Assembly: GCA_015057635.1 (NCBI GenBank) | Contig: SVEB01000057.1 | Coordinates: forward strand, 1 to 35,503 | From: Lachnospiraceae bacterium | GTDB taxonomy: Bacteria > Bacillota > Clostridia > Lachnospirales > Lachnospiraceae | Direction of reading: 5' to 3' | Length of the DNA stretch: 35,503 bases | Shown here: positions 25,223 to 33,621 of the stretch, piece by piece | How positions within the stretch are numbered: position 1 is the first letter of the stretch | How the letters are laid out: the number at the start of each line of letters is the position of its first letter | The notes under the pieces: generated by a model | Seen by the model: the letters and a program-made list of their open reading frames with translations, nothing else | What the model was told of the DNA's origin: nothing | Databases searched by the model: none | Made by a program: the position numbers and the translations under genes

Positions 25223-25305
25223 AAACGAAATAGGATACAAAATGAAAAACCAATAGACAGTTTGTCTACAGGCATAAAGAAATAGATCTGAAGGAGAGTT
25301 TAACA

Positions 25306-25980
25306 ATGGAACAGTACAAAAAAGAGTTTATTGAATTTATGGTGGATTGCAACGTATTACGTTTTGGTGATTTTGTAACAAAGAGCGGAAGAAAGACCCC
25401 TTTCTTCGTTAATACTGGTTTCTACAGAACGGGAAAGCAGCTTAGAAAGCTTGGAGAGTATTACGCAAAAGCAATAGCAGATAAATATGGCTTTGATTTT
25501 GATATCTTATTCGGACCTGCATATAAAGGAATTCCGTTAAGCGTTGCTGCCAGCATGGCAATCAGTGAACACTATGATAAGGAAATCCGTTACTGCTCTA
25601 ATCGTAAAGAAGTAAAGGATCATGGTGATACCGGAATCCTTCTTGGAAGCCCGATTGAAGATGGAGATAAGGTTGTAATTATTGAGGACGTGACAACAGC
25701 CGGAACCTCTATCGCAGAGACAATGCCGATCTTAGCAGCGCAGGGAAATGTGGACGTGCTTGGATTGGTTGTATCCGTAGATCGTATGGAACGCGGCAAA
25801 GGGGAAAAATCAGCGCTTCAGGAAATTGAAGAGACATATGGAATTAAGACGACAGCAATCGTAACCATGCAAGAAGTAGTTGAACATTTATACAATAAGC
25901 CTTATAATGGTAAAGTAATAATCGATGATGCAATGAAAGCAGCAATCGATGCTTATTATGAACAGTACGGTGCTAAATAA
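25306..25980 (+). CDS. pyrE: Orotate phosphoribosyltransferase
   Basis: PyrE converts orotate and PRPP to orotidine monophosphate, the step after PyrD. The 224-residue protein contains the PRPP-binding motif VVIIEDVTTAGTS and the N-terminal GRKTPFFVNTG. A strong GAAGGAG site lies before the ATG. pyrF, the following step, is not adjacent. Confidence 0.96.
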   Translation: MEQYKKEFIEFMVDCNVLRFGDFVTKSGRKTPFFVNTGFYRTGKQLRKLGEYYAKAIADKYGFDFDILFGPAYKGIPLSVAASMAISEHYDKEIRYCSNRKEVKDHGDTGILLGSPIEDGDKVVIIEDVTTAGTSIAETMPILAAQGNVDVLGLVVSVDRMERGKGEKSALQEIEETYGIKTTAIVTMQEVVEHLYNKPYNGKVIIDDAMKAAIDAYYEQYGAK

Positions 25981-26017
25981 CATACTGCTGCCGGCTGTTT
26001 TAAGTATGGAGGTTGGC

Positions 26018-26167
26018 ATGGAAAAAGTATATAAAACAATGAAATCCGTTGGTGTCTGTGACCTTGTGATGGGAATTGTGGTAACCGTATTCGGCTGTGC
26101 CACAGGTGCGTTCCTTATTACGAATGGAGCAAGACTGTTAAAGAGAAAGAAGGAAGTTCTCTTCTAG
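26018..26167 (+). CDS. Small single-pass membrane protein, function unknown
   Basis: The 49-residue frame has a strong GGAGGT ribosome binding site (26008-26013) before ATG 26018 and lies just after pyrE. The product has a central hydrophobic segment (about 12-38: DLVMGIVVTVFGCATGAF and onward) with spaced glycines, ending in a basic LLKRKKE tail, so the C-terminus should face the cytoplasm. A longer in-frame reading overlaps pyrE and is unlikely. Position suggests it is the last gene of the pyr transcript. Confidence 0.65.
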   Translation: MEKVYKTMKSVGVCDLVMGIVVTVFGCATGAFLITNGARLLKRKKEVLF

Positions 26168-26194
26168 CAGGCATCGGACATGTGATGAAAATTA

Positions 26195-26244
26195 AAAATC
26201 CTTGAATATCAGAATTCTTCTAATCTGAATTCAAGGATTTTTTT
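26195..26244 (+). terminator. Terminator of the pyr operon
   Basis: AAAATCCTTGAAT (26195-26207) pairs with ATTCAAGGATTTTTTT (26229-26244). An internal AGAATTCT palindrome occurs in the loop. Confidence 0.88.
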
Positions 26245-26342
26245 GTACTTATATTGTCGTTATTGCACGAAAACAACAATAAAATGGACTCGATTTATAG
26301 CATTATAGCAAGAAAATAATTGGAAAAATATTGAATTCCCCC

Positions 26343-26370
26343 TTTACACCTAGTGATATTAGAGTATAAT
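26343..26370 (+). promoter_or_regulatory. Promoter of galKE
   Basis: TTTACA (26343-26348), a 16-base spacer and TATAAT (26365-26370), in an AT-rich gap. The leader to galK is about 95 bases. Confidence 0.65.
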
Positions 26371-26470
26371 AAAACTTAAAGTTATCTATTTATCACAAAG
26401 ATTTTGCTTTACACTAGGATTTTTAGAATAACCGGAAGGTATAAAAATTTATGTGAAAGGAATTGGGGAC

Positions 26471-27637
26471 ATGAAGGAAAAATTATTGCTGGAATTTGAA
26501 CAAGTTTTCGACAATACGAATGATGTGCACATATTCTTTGCACCAGGGCGTGTAAATCTAATTGGGGAACATACGGATTATAACGGGGGTCATGTGTTCC
26601 CTTGTGCCCTGACAATTGGAACTTATGCAGTTGCAAGAAAAAATAATTCCAACGAGTTGCGTTTCTTTTCCATGAATTTTCGCGAATTGGGGATTATTAC
26701 AGTAGCATTAGAGCAGCTGGTTTATGATAAGGCAAACGATTTTGCAAACTACCCGGCAGGTGTGATCAAGGCATTAAAGGATCACGGGTATGAGGTGAAG
26801 GAAGGAATGGACATTCTGTATTATGGAAATATTCCGAATGGTTCCGGATTATCCTCTTCTGCATCTCTTGAAGTGCTGACCGCTTATCTGGTACGGGAAT
26901 TATTTGGATTTTCTTACAGTTTTCTTGATATGGCGAAGTATTCAAAGGAGGCAGAGAATCAGTTTGTAGGCGTTAACTGCGGGATTATGGATCAGTTTGC
27001 CTGTGCAATGGGGAAAGCAGGCAATGCGATGTTTCTTGATACGAATACGCTGGAGTTTGAATATGCTCCAATTCATTTGAATGGAATGAAGATTGTCATC
27101 GCGAATACAAATAAGAAAAGAGGCCTTGGCGACTCAAAGTATAATCAAAGAAGAGCAGAATGCGAACGGGCGTTAACGTTGCTTCAGACAAAACTTCCGA
27201 TTGCGTCATTAGGAGAGCTGACAGAAGCACAGTTCGAATCGGTAAAAGACGTCATAGAGGATGAAGAGATAAGAAAAAGAGCGAAACATGCCGTTTATGA
27301 AAATCAGAGGACAATCCGTGCAGTAAAGGCATTAAAGGAGAATAATATTGGATTATTCGGTCATCTGATGAATGAATCCCATATCTCACTTCGGGATGAT
27401 TATGAAGTGACCGGAGAGGAATTAGACACGTTGGTGTTAGCTGCCTGGGAGCAGAACGGCGTGATAGGCGCAAGAATGACCGGTGCAGGTTTTGGGGGAT
27501 GCACGGTTAATATTGTAGAGAATGAAAAAGTAAAAGAATTTATTGAAAATGTTGAAGGCATTTATAAAGAAAAGATTGGATATGCCGCTTCCTTCTATAT
27601 CGTAGAAGTGGGGGATGGTCCAAAGACAATCTTGTAA
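26471..27637 (+). CDS. galK: Galactokinase
   Basis: GalK phosphorylates galactose at C1 in the Leloir pathway. The 388-residue GHMP kinase has the galactokinase signature GRVNLIGEHTDYNGG, the ATP loop PNGSGLSSSASLEV and the C-terminal GARMTGAGFGGCTV. A GTG at 26453 is in frame, but AAAGGA at 26455-26460 supports ATG 26471. galE follows after 27 bases. galT is not in the window. Confidence 0.96.
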   Translation: MKEKLLLEFEQVFDNTNDVHIFFAPGRVNLIGEHTDYNGGHVFPCALTIGTYAVARKNNSNELRFFSMNFRELGIITVALEQLVYDKANDFANYPAGVIKALKDHGYEVKEGMDILYYGNIPNGSGLSSSASLEVLTAYLVRELFGFSYSFLDMAKYSKEAENQFVGVNCGIMDQFACAMGKAGNAMFLDTNTLEFEYAPIHLNGMKIVIANTNKKRGLGDSKYNQRRAECERALTLLQTKLPIASLGELTEAQFESVKDVIEDEEIRKRAKHAVYENQRTIRAVKALKENNIGLFGHLMNESHISLRDDYEVTGEELDTLVLAAWEQNGVIGARMTGAGFGGCTVNIVENEKVKEFIENVEGIYKEKIGYAASFYIVEVGDGPKTIL

Positions 27638-27664
27638 CAAGGAATGCTTTCTAAGGAGGATAAC

Positions 27665-28654
27665 ATGGCTATTTTAGTATTAGGCGGAGCCGGCTATATT
27701 GGTTCCCACACAGTGTATGAATTAATCGATCAGGGAGAAGATGTGGTAATCGTAGACAACCTAGAAACCGGTCATATTGAAGCCGTTCACCCTAAGGCTC
27801 GTTTCTATGAGGGAGATATCAGAAACCGCAGTTTCATCGATTCTGTATTCGATCAGGAATCAATCGAAGCGGTCATCCATTTCGCAGCAAATTCCTTAGT
27901 AGGCGAAAGCATGACAAATCCTTTAAAATATTATGATAACAATTTATGCGGCACAAAAGTTCTGTTAGAGTCCATGGTTGCACATGGAATTGATAAAATC
28001 GTATTCTCTTCTACAGCAGCTACTTACGGAGAACCGGAAAGAGTGCCAATTTTAGAGTCAGATAAGACGAATCCAACCAATACGTATGGCGAGACAAAGC
28101 TTTCTATGGAAAAGATGTTCAAATGGACAGGTCTAGCACATGGTCTTCGATTTGTATCATTACGTTATTTTAATGCATGTGGTGCACATGCAAGCGGAAA
28201 TATCGGTGAGGCACATAATCCGGAAACACATTTGATTCCTCTTATCTTACAGGTACCAAACGGCAAGAGAGAAGCAATCTCCATTTACGGAACAGATTAT
28301 GAGACAAAAGACGGAACATGTGTGAGAGATTATATCCATGTGACAGACTTGGCACAGGCTCATATTAAGGCATTAAACTATTTAAGAGCAGGCAATGCAA
28401 GCGATATCTTCAACCTGGGCAACGGAGTAGGATTTACGGTTAAAGAAGTAATTGAAGCAGCAAGAGAAGTGACCGGACATCCAATTCCTGCAAAAGTGGA
28501 AGGAAGACGTGCAGGAGATCCTGCTACATTAATCGCTTCCAGTGAGAAGGCAAGAACCGTGTTAGGATGGAATCCGGAACATGCAGATTTAAAAGAGATT
28601 ATCTCATCCGCATGGAACTGGCATAAGAATCATCCAAACGGCTACGCAAACTAG
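27665..28654 (+). CDS. galE: UDP-glucose 4-epimerase
   Basis: GalE interconverts UDP-galactose and UDP-glucose with bound NAD. The 329-residue SDR protein has the NAD motif GGAGYIGSH, the active-site Tyr141-X3-Lys145 in NTYGETK, and an upstream Ser/Thr in SSTAATYGE. AAGGAGGA (27653-27660) selects ATG 27665 over the in-frame upstream start at 27644. With galK it serves galactose use or supplies UDP-galactose for cell-surface glycans. Confidence 0.96.
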   Translation: MAILVLGGAGYIGSHTVYELIDQGEDVVIVDNLETGHIEAVHPKARFYEGDIRNRSFIDSVFDQESIEAVIHFAANSLVGESMTNPLKYYDNNLCGTKVLLESMVAHGIDKIVFSSTAATYGEPERVPILESDKTNPTNTYGETKLSMEKMFKWTGLAHGLRFVSLRYFNACGAHASGNIGEAHNPETHLIPLILQVPNGKREAISIYGTDYETKDGTCVRDYIHVTDLAQAHIKALNYLRAGNASDIFNLGNGVGFTVKEVIEAAREVTGHPIPAKVEGRRAGDPATLIASSEKARTVLGWNPEHADLKEIISSAWNWHKNHPNGYAN

Positions 28655-28667
28655 TAGCTTAGGAAGC

Positions 28668-28742
28668 AGAGGCTGACGCCCGAAGAGAGTTGGGGAATGA
28701 GAACGATCCAGGCCCCCGCACTTTCTTCAGGCGTCAGCCTCT
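28668..28742 (+). terminator. Long hairpin terminator after galE
   Basis: AGAGGCTGACGCC (28668-28680) pairs with GGCGTCAGCCTCT (28730-28742). Pairing continues inward through GAAGA/TCTTC and GGGG/CCCC, and TTTATTCTATTTT follows. It does not carry the boxes or apex of elements A-C. Confidence 0.85.
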
Positions 28743-28845
28743 TTATTCTATTTTAGGAAAGGACAGCTTGACAGAGCAGGAAGAGTTTACTAAACTAGAT
28801 GGTAGAGATTTGTTAGTAAATATTGAATAAAGGGGACCAAAAAGA

Positions 28846-29415
28846 ATGGATGAATTAGAAAAAGATAATCTGCAGCAGTCGGAAAAGGATGGGCAGAAAC
28901 CATTTAATTTAAAACGAGAGATCATCAGCTGGATTTTGGTCGTTGTAACCGCATTTTTATTAGCCTTTGTAACGACACATTATGTGATCATTAAGGCAGA
29001 AGTGCCATCTGGTTCAATGGAGAATACCATTATGACCGGCGATCGCATTGTCGGAAATCGTCTGGCATATCTATTCTCAGAGCCAAAGCGTGGGGATATT
29101 GTTATTTTTAAATTCCCGGATGATGAGACACAGAATTATGTAAAACGAGTGATCGGCCTTCCAGGTGAGACAGTACAGGTTACGGACGGCGTTGTCTATA
29201 TTAATGGAGAACCATTAGAAGAGGATTATCTGAAGGAAGAGATGTATGGTGATACCGAAGAATTCGTGGTTCCTAAGGATTGTTACTTTATGATGGGGGA
29301 TAACCGTAACAGCTCTTATGATTCAAGAAAATGGGATAATTCCTATGTGGAAGAAAAAAAGATCTTAGGAAAAGCATGGTTCCGTTACTCTCCATCTTTT
29401 GATATACTGAAATAA
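28846..29415 (+). CDS. Signal peptidase I
   Basis: The 189-residue membrane protease removes signal peptides from exported proteins such as the PL4 lyase in this window. It has one membrane segment (about 29-50), catalytic Ser57 in PSGSMENT, catalytic Lys100 in YVKRVIGLPGE, and box E MGDNRNSSYDSR. The N-terminus (about 1-25) is charged and cytoplasmic. AAAGGGGA precedes the ATG. The stop codon lies in the first unit of a seven-base tandem repeat. Confidence 0.95.
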   Translation: MDELEKDNLQQSEKDGQKPFNLKREIISWILVVVTAFLLAFVTTHYVIIKAEVPSGSMENTIMTGDRIVGNRLAYLFSEPKRGDIVIFKFPDDETQNYVKRVIGLPGETVQVTDGVVYINGEPLEEDYLKEEMYGDTEEFVVPKDCYFMMGDNRNSSYDSRKWDNSYVEEKKILGKAWFRYSPSFDILK

Positions 29416-29464
29416 GAAATAAGAAATAAGAAATAAGAAATAAGAAATAAGAAATAAGAAATAG
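29410..29464. repeat. Seven-base tandem repeat (AAATAAG) starting at the signal peptidase stop codon
   Basis: Seven exact copies of AAATAAG (29410-29458) plus a partial copy. The first TAA is the stop codon of the signal peptidase gene. Because 7 is not a multiple of 3, the repeated TAA closes all three forward frames. Confidence 0.95.
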
Positions 29465-29521
29465 CGAGGCTGCATGAGATAAGTTTTCTGAATGGGTGTA
29501 GCATGATAGAATAGCTGAGTT

Positions 29522-29583
29522 AAAAAAGATCCGTCTTATGACCAGGCAAATGAAATTGCCGAATCATAAAACGGATCTTTTTT
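29522..29583. terminator. Bidirectional terminator between convergent genes
   Basis: AAAAAAGATCCGTCTTATGA (from 29522) pairs with TCATAAAACGGATCTTTTTT (ending 29583) with one mismatch. An inner GGCAA/TTGCC adds to the stem. A-run and T-run flanks make it work on both strands. Confidence 0.9.
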
Positions 29584-29593
29584 GATCATGTTA

Positions 29594-30136
29594 TTAGAGC
29601 ATAGTAATCATTCCAGCCATCTTTGCATAAAAGACGGTGCTTGGGACGAATACAAAGTATGGAGCAGAAAAAATAGCAAGATATAAGCAGACCTTGTGTG
29701 TCTGTTCTGGTGTCAGACTTGTTTTGCGGAAAGAAATCTTGCGGTTTGCAAAGTAAACGATAAGAGCGCCTACTGCAACAGCTAAGAGGGTATAAAGGAA
29801 AGCAAATACCCCGCTAAACGGATTTTCCGCAACCGGATAAGTAATGTGCTCTAAAAACCAGGTTCCGGCAGATGTGTTTTCGTTCACAAACTGTGTTGGA
29901 ACAAGAAGGCCGGAAGCGACTAAGTAAGCAAGGAATCCATAGAAGGTATTCCAAAGGATGCTCTTTCTCCATACAGAAGGAACATCATCCACTCCAATAT
30001 GTTTAAGTGCTCCAATCAGGACAAAGCTGACAATGATCATCTGTGTGGCAATAAGAATGAGCCACATGTTTGGCATTAACAGCAAAAACCAAAATGGAAA
30101 TAAGAAAGTACTGTATAAGGTGACTTGTTTTTTCAT
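29594..30136 (-). CDS. Membrane protein of unknown function, four predicted segments
   Basis: The 180-residue product has hydrophobic segments at about 8-38 (possibly two), 63-80, 108-130 and 150-175. The last loop (NRKISFRKTSLTPEQTHK) is basic. I recognise no family motif. It has its own ribosome binding site (GAAAGGTATG before the ATG) and its own promoter at 30187-30214. It is convergent with the signal peptidase gene and divergent from the SpoIID-like gene, so it forms a single-gene unit. Confidence 0.75.
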   Translation of the reverse strand: MKKQVTLYSTFLFPFWFLLLMPNMWLILIATQMIIVSFVLIGALKHIGVDDVPSVWRKSILWNTFYGFLAYLVASGLLVPTQFVNENTSAGTWFLEHITYPVAENPFSGVFAFLYTLLAVAVGALIVYFANRKISFRKTSLTPEQTHKVCLYLAIFSAPYFVFVPSTVFYAKMAGMITML

Positions 30137-30186
30137 TCGACATACCTTTCTTTATGTGATATAGTAATTTATACTAAACAAGTCTA

Positions 30187-30214
30187 ATTATAAAGGATTT
30201 TGTAGGATTTACAA
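30187..30214 (-). promoter_or_regulatory. Promoter of the minus-strand membrane protein gene
   Basis: On the minus strand TTGTAA (30214-30209), a 16-base spacer and TATAAT (30192-30187), about 50 bases before the start codon. Confidence 0.6.
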
Positions 30215-30289
30215 CTATTCATAGCGAAATTTACAAAATATTTATAGAAAAGGCACACATATGAGAACAACAGGAGTAACAAACGATTT

Positions 30290-31903
30290 ATGAAGTACCA
30301 AAAGAAAGGCTTGTTTTTGCTTGTCTGTTTCCTAATGCTGTTTTGCATTCTGGAACCGATCAAGGCACAGGCAGCCGCTATGACAGACATACGTGTGGGG
30401 CTTACGAGTCTGTATGAGGGAAGAAACAGCATTACCATCAAGACGACAAAGCTTAGCATGGGGTATTGTCTGAATAATTCCTATACGTCGGAGATAACAT
30501 TTTCCAGTTCATCCGGATTTATCTTTACGCCGGCAAAGGGATATTACTATATCTTAAATAAGACATTCACCTCGTTTGGCGAAGCGAAGAAAGTGGCAGA
30601 TACGTTAGCCAAACTGGGCGTAAATGCATATCCTGCTTCCGTATATCGAAAGACATGGAAAGTATATGTGGGCGGCAGTACCACGAAGTCGGATCTGACG
30701 GCAGTGCTGTCAAAGGTTCAGGGCAAATACGGATATACATATTCTTCGTTAAGTGCCGATAATCAGTATCGTATGCTTGTAAAAGGGAAGAACTTTTCTT
30801 TTTTAATCGATGGAGGTGTAAAAAAAGCATTTCCACAATTTAAGGCAGCAGTAAATAATTCAGCCGGTGTGGCGGTTGTGGACTTATCAAGCCGGTCATA
30901 TCGGGGAAGAATTGAAATAGGCCGTTATAATAAAGGTACACTTACAGCAGTTAATATTTTAAATGTGGAATCCTATCTCTATGGCGTGGTGCCAAGTGAG
31001 ATGCCAAGCAGCTGGCCGATGGAGGCGCTGAAAGCACAGGCAGTATGTGCAAGAAGCATTGCATTAAAAAAGACCAGCTATAGTGCGGATTCGAATGTGA
31101 TAAGTCCGTATAAGTTAAATGATACGACGACAAGCCAGGCTTATAAAGGCTATCAGGCAGAGACTTCAAGAACAACAAAAGCCGTTACCGCAACTGCCGG
31201 AAAGGTAGTGACGTATAACAAAAAACTGATCACGGCCTATTATTCCTCTACAAGTGGGGGAAGTACAGAAGACATTAAATATGTATGGGGATCCAGTGCT
31301 TCCTATCTTGTGCCGGTGGCAGATATTTATGAAACCGAACCGGAGAAGGCGCCGTGGGTAGTGACGCTTACAAAAGCACAGATTGCTTCAAAGTTAAGCG
31401 CAGCAGGATATGGGGGCGGAAGTGTTTCCGGAATAACAGCACAGACGGTTACAGACTCCGGCCGTGTGTATTCACTTCTTATTAGAAGAAGCGGTGGGAA
31501 TACAACGTTAAAGGCTGGAACCATTCGAGAAGTACTTGACTTATTCTCCACAAAGTTTAAAATAGTAGGATATGGGGATTCACCCAATACCGTGTCGATT
31601 AAAGGCGACGGAACAACGAAGACAGCGAACATCAGCAACTGTCACGTAATTACTTCCAGCGGAAAGACACAAAAGATCAGTCAGACAGCAGACCAGTATA
31701 TCGTAAGAAGTGTGGATAATTTGACGAATTTTTTACGAAAGGCACCGACAGATAAGAACACTTACTATATTGCCGGAATGGGATATGGACATGGTGTTGG
31801 CATGAGCCAGTCGGGTGCGAAAGGAATGGCCAATGCAGGTTTTACCTATTCGGAGATTATCGCATATTATTATGCAGGATGCAAAGTGAGCACATATAAC
31901 TAA
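30290..31903 (+). CDS. Secreted SpoIID/LytB-domain protein with SPOR-like region
   Basis: The 537-residue product has a signal peptide (about 1-29, ending IKAQAAA). A region around 80-165 resembles SPOR repeats (YYYILNKTFTSFGEAKKVADTL and onward), which would bind denuded peptidoglycan. The SpoIID domain follows: NILNVESYLYGVVPSEMP holds the likely catalytic Glu, then ALKAQAVCARS, and near the end GYGHGVGMSQSGAKGMA. SpoIID is a lytic transglycosylase in spore engulfment; LytB-type relatives act in vegetative wall turnover. No spoIIP or spoIIQ is adjacent, so a wall-turnover role is at least as likely. AGGAG is about 13 bases before the ATG, which is rather far. Confidence 0.88.
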   Translation: MKYQKKGLFLLVCFLMLFCILEPIKAQAAAMTDIRVGLTSLYEGRNSITIKTTKLSMGYCLNNSYTSEITFSSSSGFIFTPAKGYYYILNKTFTSFGEAKKVADTLAKLGVNAYPASVYRKTWKVYVGGSTTKSDLTAVLSKVQGKYGYTYSSLSADNQYRMLVKGKNFSFLIDGGVKKAFPQFKAAVNNSAGVAVVDLSSRSYRGRIEIGRYNKGTLTAVNILNVESYLYGVVPSEMPSSWPMEALKAQAVCARSIALKKTSYSADSNVISPYKLNDTTTSQAYKGYQAETSRTTKAVTATAGKVVTYNKKLITAYYSSTSGGSTEDIKYVWGSSASYLVPVADIYETEPEKAPWVVTLTKAQIASKLSAAGYGGGSVSGITAQTVTDSGRVYSLLIRRSGGNTTLKAGTIREVLDLFSTKFKIVGYGDSPNTVSIKGDGTTKTANISNCHVITSSGKTQKISQTADQYIVRSVDNLTNFLRKAPTDKNTYYIAGMGYGHGVGMSQSGAKGMANAGFTYSEIIAYYYAGCKVSTYN

Positions 31904-31935
31904 AGGAACTTTAAGAAAGGCACAGGCTTATATAG

Positions 31936-33012
31936 ATGAAAACACATGATTTTTATTTTGATTTACCAGAAGAACTGATTGCACAGGATCCATTACTTGA
32001 CCGTACCGGTTCAAGACTTCTTGTATTGGATAAGGAGACAGGAGAGATCCGTCATAAGATTTTTAAGGAGATCACACAGTTCTTAAAACCGGGAGACTGT
32101 TTAGTCATCAATGATACAAAAGTTATTCCAGCAAGACTTTTTGGGGAACGCGTGATCGATGAGGCAAATGTAATGCCAGGCATGCAGCCGGGACAAGCGG
32201 GCGCAAGAATTGAGCTTTTATTATTAAAACGCCATGAAAATGATATCTGGGAGACACTTGTTAAGCCAGGAAAGAAAGCAAAAGTCGGAACAAAAATCAG
32301 CTTTGGCGGCGGTATCTTAATGGGTGAGATCATCGATATTATGGAAGACGGAACCCGCAAAATTCAGTTCTCTTATGAAGGCATTTTTGAGGAAATCTTA
32401 GACCGTCTAGGCGAAATGCCACTTCCGCCTTATATTACACACCGTTTAGAAGACAAGAACCGTTACCAGACTGTTTATGCAAAGTATGAAGGATCTGCCG
32501 CTGCACCAACAGCAGGACTTCATTTTACAACAGATCTTTTAAAGCAGATTGAAGAGATGGGCGTTAAAATCGCGCATGTTACGCTTCATGTCGGACTTGG
32601 AACATTCCGTCCGGTTAAGGAAGAAAATATTTTGGATCATCATATGCATTCTGAATCTTATCAGATCAGAGAAGAGGATGCGAACCTGATCAATGAGACG
32701 AAGAAGGCAGGCGGCAGAGTAATCTGTGTTGGTACAACAAGCTGCCGTACTGTGGAATCCGCAGCGGATGAGAACGGTATGCTTAAGGCTTGTTCTGGAG
32801 ATACTGAGATCTTTATTTATCCAGGATATAAGTTTAAGGTGTTAGACTGCCTGATTACGAATTTCCACCTTCCAGAGTCTACCCTTCTTATGCTTGTTTC
32901 TGCTTTAGCGGGCAGAGAACACGTTATGGCCGCTTACAACGAGGCCGTAAAAGATCGCTATCGTTTCTTTTCCTTTGGGGATGCTATGTTTATCACCAAT
33001 GAGATGATGTAA
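31936..33012 (+). CDS. queA: tRNA preQ1(34) S-adenosylmethionine ribosyltransferase-isomerase
   Basis: QueA transfers the ribosyl part of SAM to preQ1 in tRNA, giving epoxyqueuosine. The 358-residue protein starts with [12 protein letters not shown] and contains [13 protein letters not shown] and [16 protein letters not shown], all characteristic. tgt, its frequent neighbour, is not in the window. It lies 32 bases after the SpoIID-like gene and could be co-transcribed. Element C begins 12 bases beyond its stop codon. Confidence 0.96.
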   Translation: MKTHDFYFDLPEELIAQDPLLDRTGSRLLVLDKETGEIRHKIFKEITQFLKPGDCLVINDTKVIPARLFGERVIDEANVMPGMQPGQAGARIELLLLKRHENDIWETLVKPGKKAKVGTKISFGGGILMGEIIDIMEDGTRKIQFSYEGIFEEILDRLGEMPLPPYITHRLEDKNRYQTVYAKYEGSAAAPTAGLHFTTDLLKQIEEMGVKIAHVTLHVGLGTFRPVKEENILDHHMHSESYQIREEDANLINETKKAGGRVICVGTTSCRTVESAADENGMLKACSGDTEIFIYPGYKFKVLDCLITNFHLPESTLLMLVSALAGREHVMAAYNEAVKDRYRFFSFGDAMFITNEMM

Positions 33013-33024
33013 GAGACGGGGAGA

Positions 33025-33223
33025 GGCGAAGGAGACAACAGCCGTCTGCACCTGTCTCGCTCCATTTCAAATGTTTAGACGCATGAGTAGCTCTTATGTC
33101 TTTTACTATTAGACAGATAATGACCTGCCTGATAGTAAAAGATATGAGAGTTTTTTGTTTGTCATGAGTCGGACATTCCGGAATGGAGTGGGGCAGGTGT
33201 AGACGGCTGTTATCTCCTTCGCC
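33025..33223 (+). repeat. Giant hairpin element C (3' of queA)
   Basis: The third family member, same strand as queA. The outer arm from 33025 (GGCGAAGGAGACAACAGCCG) pairs with the arm ending 33223. Box 1 is AATGTTTAGACGC (11 of 13 identical to A) and box 2 GAGTCGGACATTC (33166-33178, 12 of 13). The apex CTATTAGACAG (33106-33116) pairs with CTGCCTGATAG (33125-33135), and the inner stem is followed by TTTTTTG. By my count, seven of the nine differences between the arms keep pairing as G-U wobbles on the plus strand, which points to an RNA structure. No accessory GCGATG hairpin is seen. Confidence 0.88.
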
Positions 33224-33314
33224 TTTTATGTATACGATCCATGGCTTGAGAGGACGGTAGAGAGACATCATATAGGATGAGAAAAAGGACAAGGGTATAA
33301 GGAAAGGGGGGGAA

Positions 33315-33600
33315 AATGCAAGAAATGCGTTATTTGTGCATGAGGGAAATAAAATTGCATAATGTGTATTTTTCTAATGACATGCACAAAAAAGAAAAAA
33401 TAAATGCATTGGATTGTACATTATTTCCAAAAAATGCTTGTGGAATGGAAAATACTGTGATATAATGCATATATCAAGAAAAGTAAATGTAAGATAAGTC
33501 ACATATAAATGCACAATATTGCACAGATAAAATGACGGATCGTGAAGGATAAATTTAGCTTAATGTTACAGAAAAGCGTGCAAAAAGGATGCACTTTATT
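33315..33600. promoter_or_regulatory. TGCA-rich regulatory cluster upstream of the mannanase
   Basis: About eleven TGCA motifs in roughly 285 bases. They include ATTGCATAATGTG (33354-33366), shared exactly with the LacI upstream region, and TGCACAATATTGCACA (33510-33525), downstream of the predicted transcript start. The same regulator probably binds both regions. No gene is seen between element C and the mannanase. Confidence 0.45.
33438..33466 (+). promoter_or_regulatory. Promoter of the GH26 mannanase gene
   Basis: TTGTGG (33438-33443), a 17-base spacer and TATAAT (33461-33466), directly followed by GCATAT. The leader of about 150 bases carries several TGCA sites. Confidence 0.65.
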
Positions 33601-33621
33601 TTAAGTTACGGAGGGAACGAC

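Noticed and set aside
28668..28742. Fourth member of the giant hairpin family after galE
   Set aside because: It is a long hairpin but lacks boxes 1 and 2 and the CAGACAG apex, so I treat it as an ordinary terminator.
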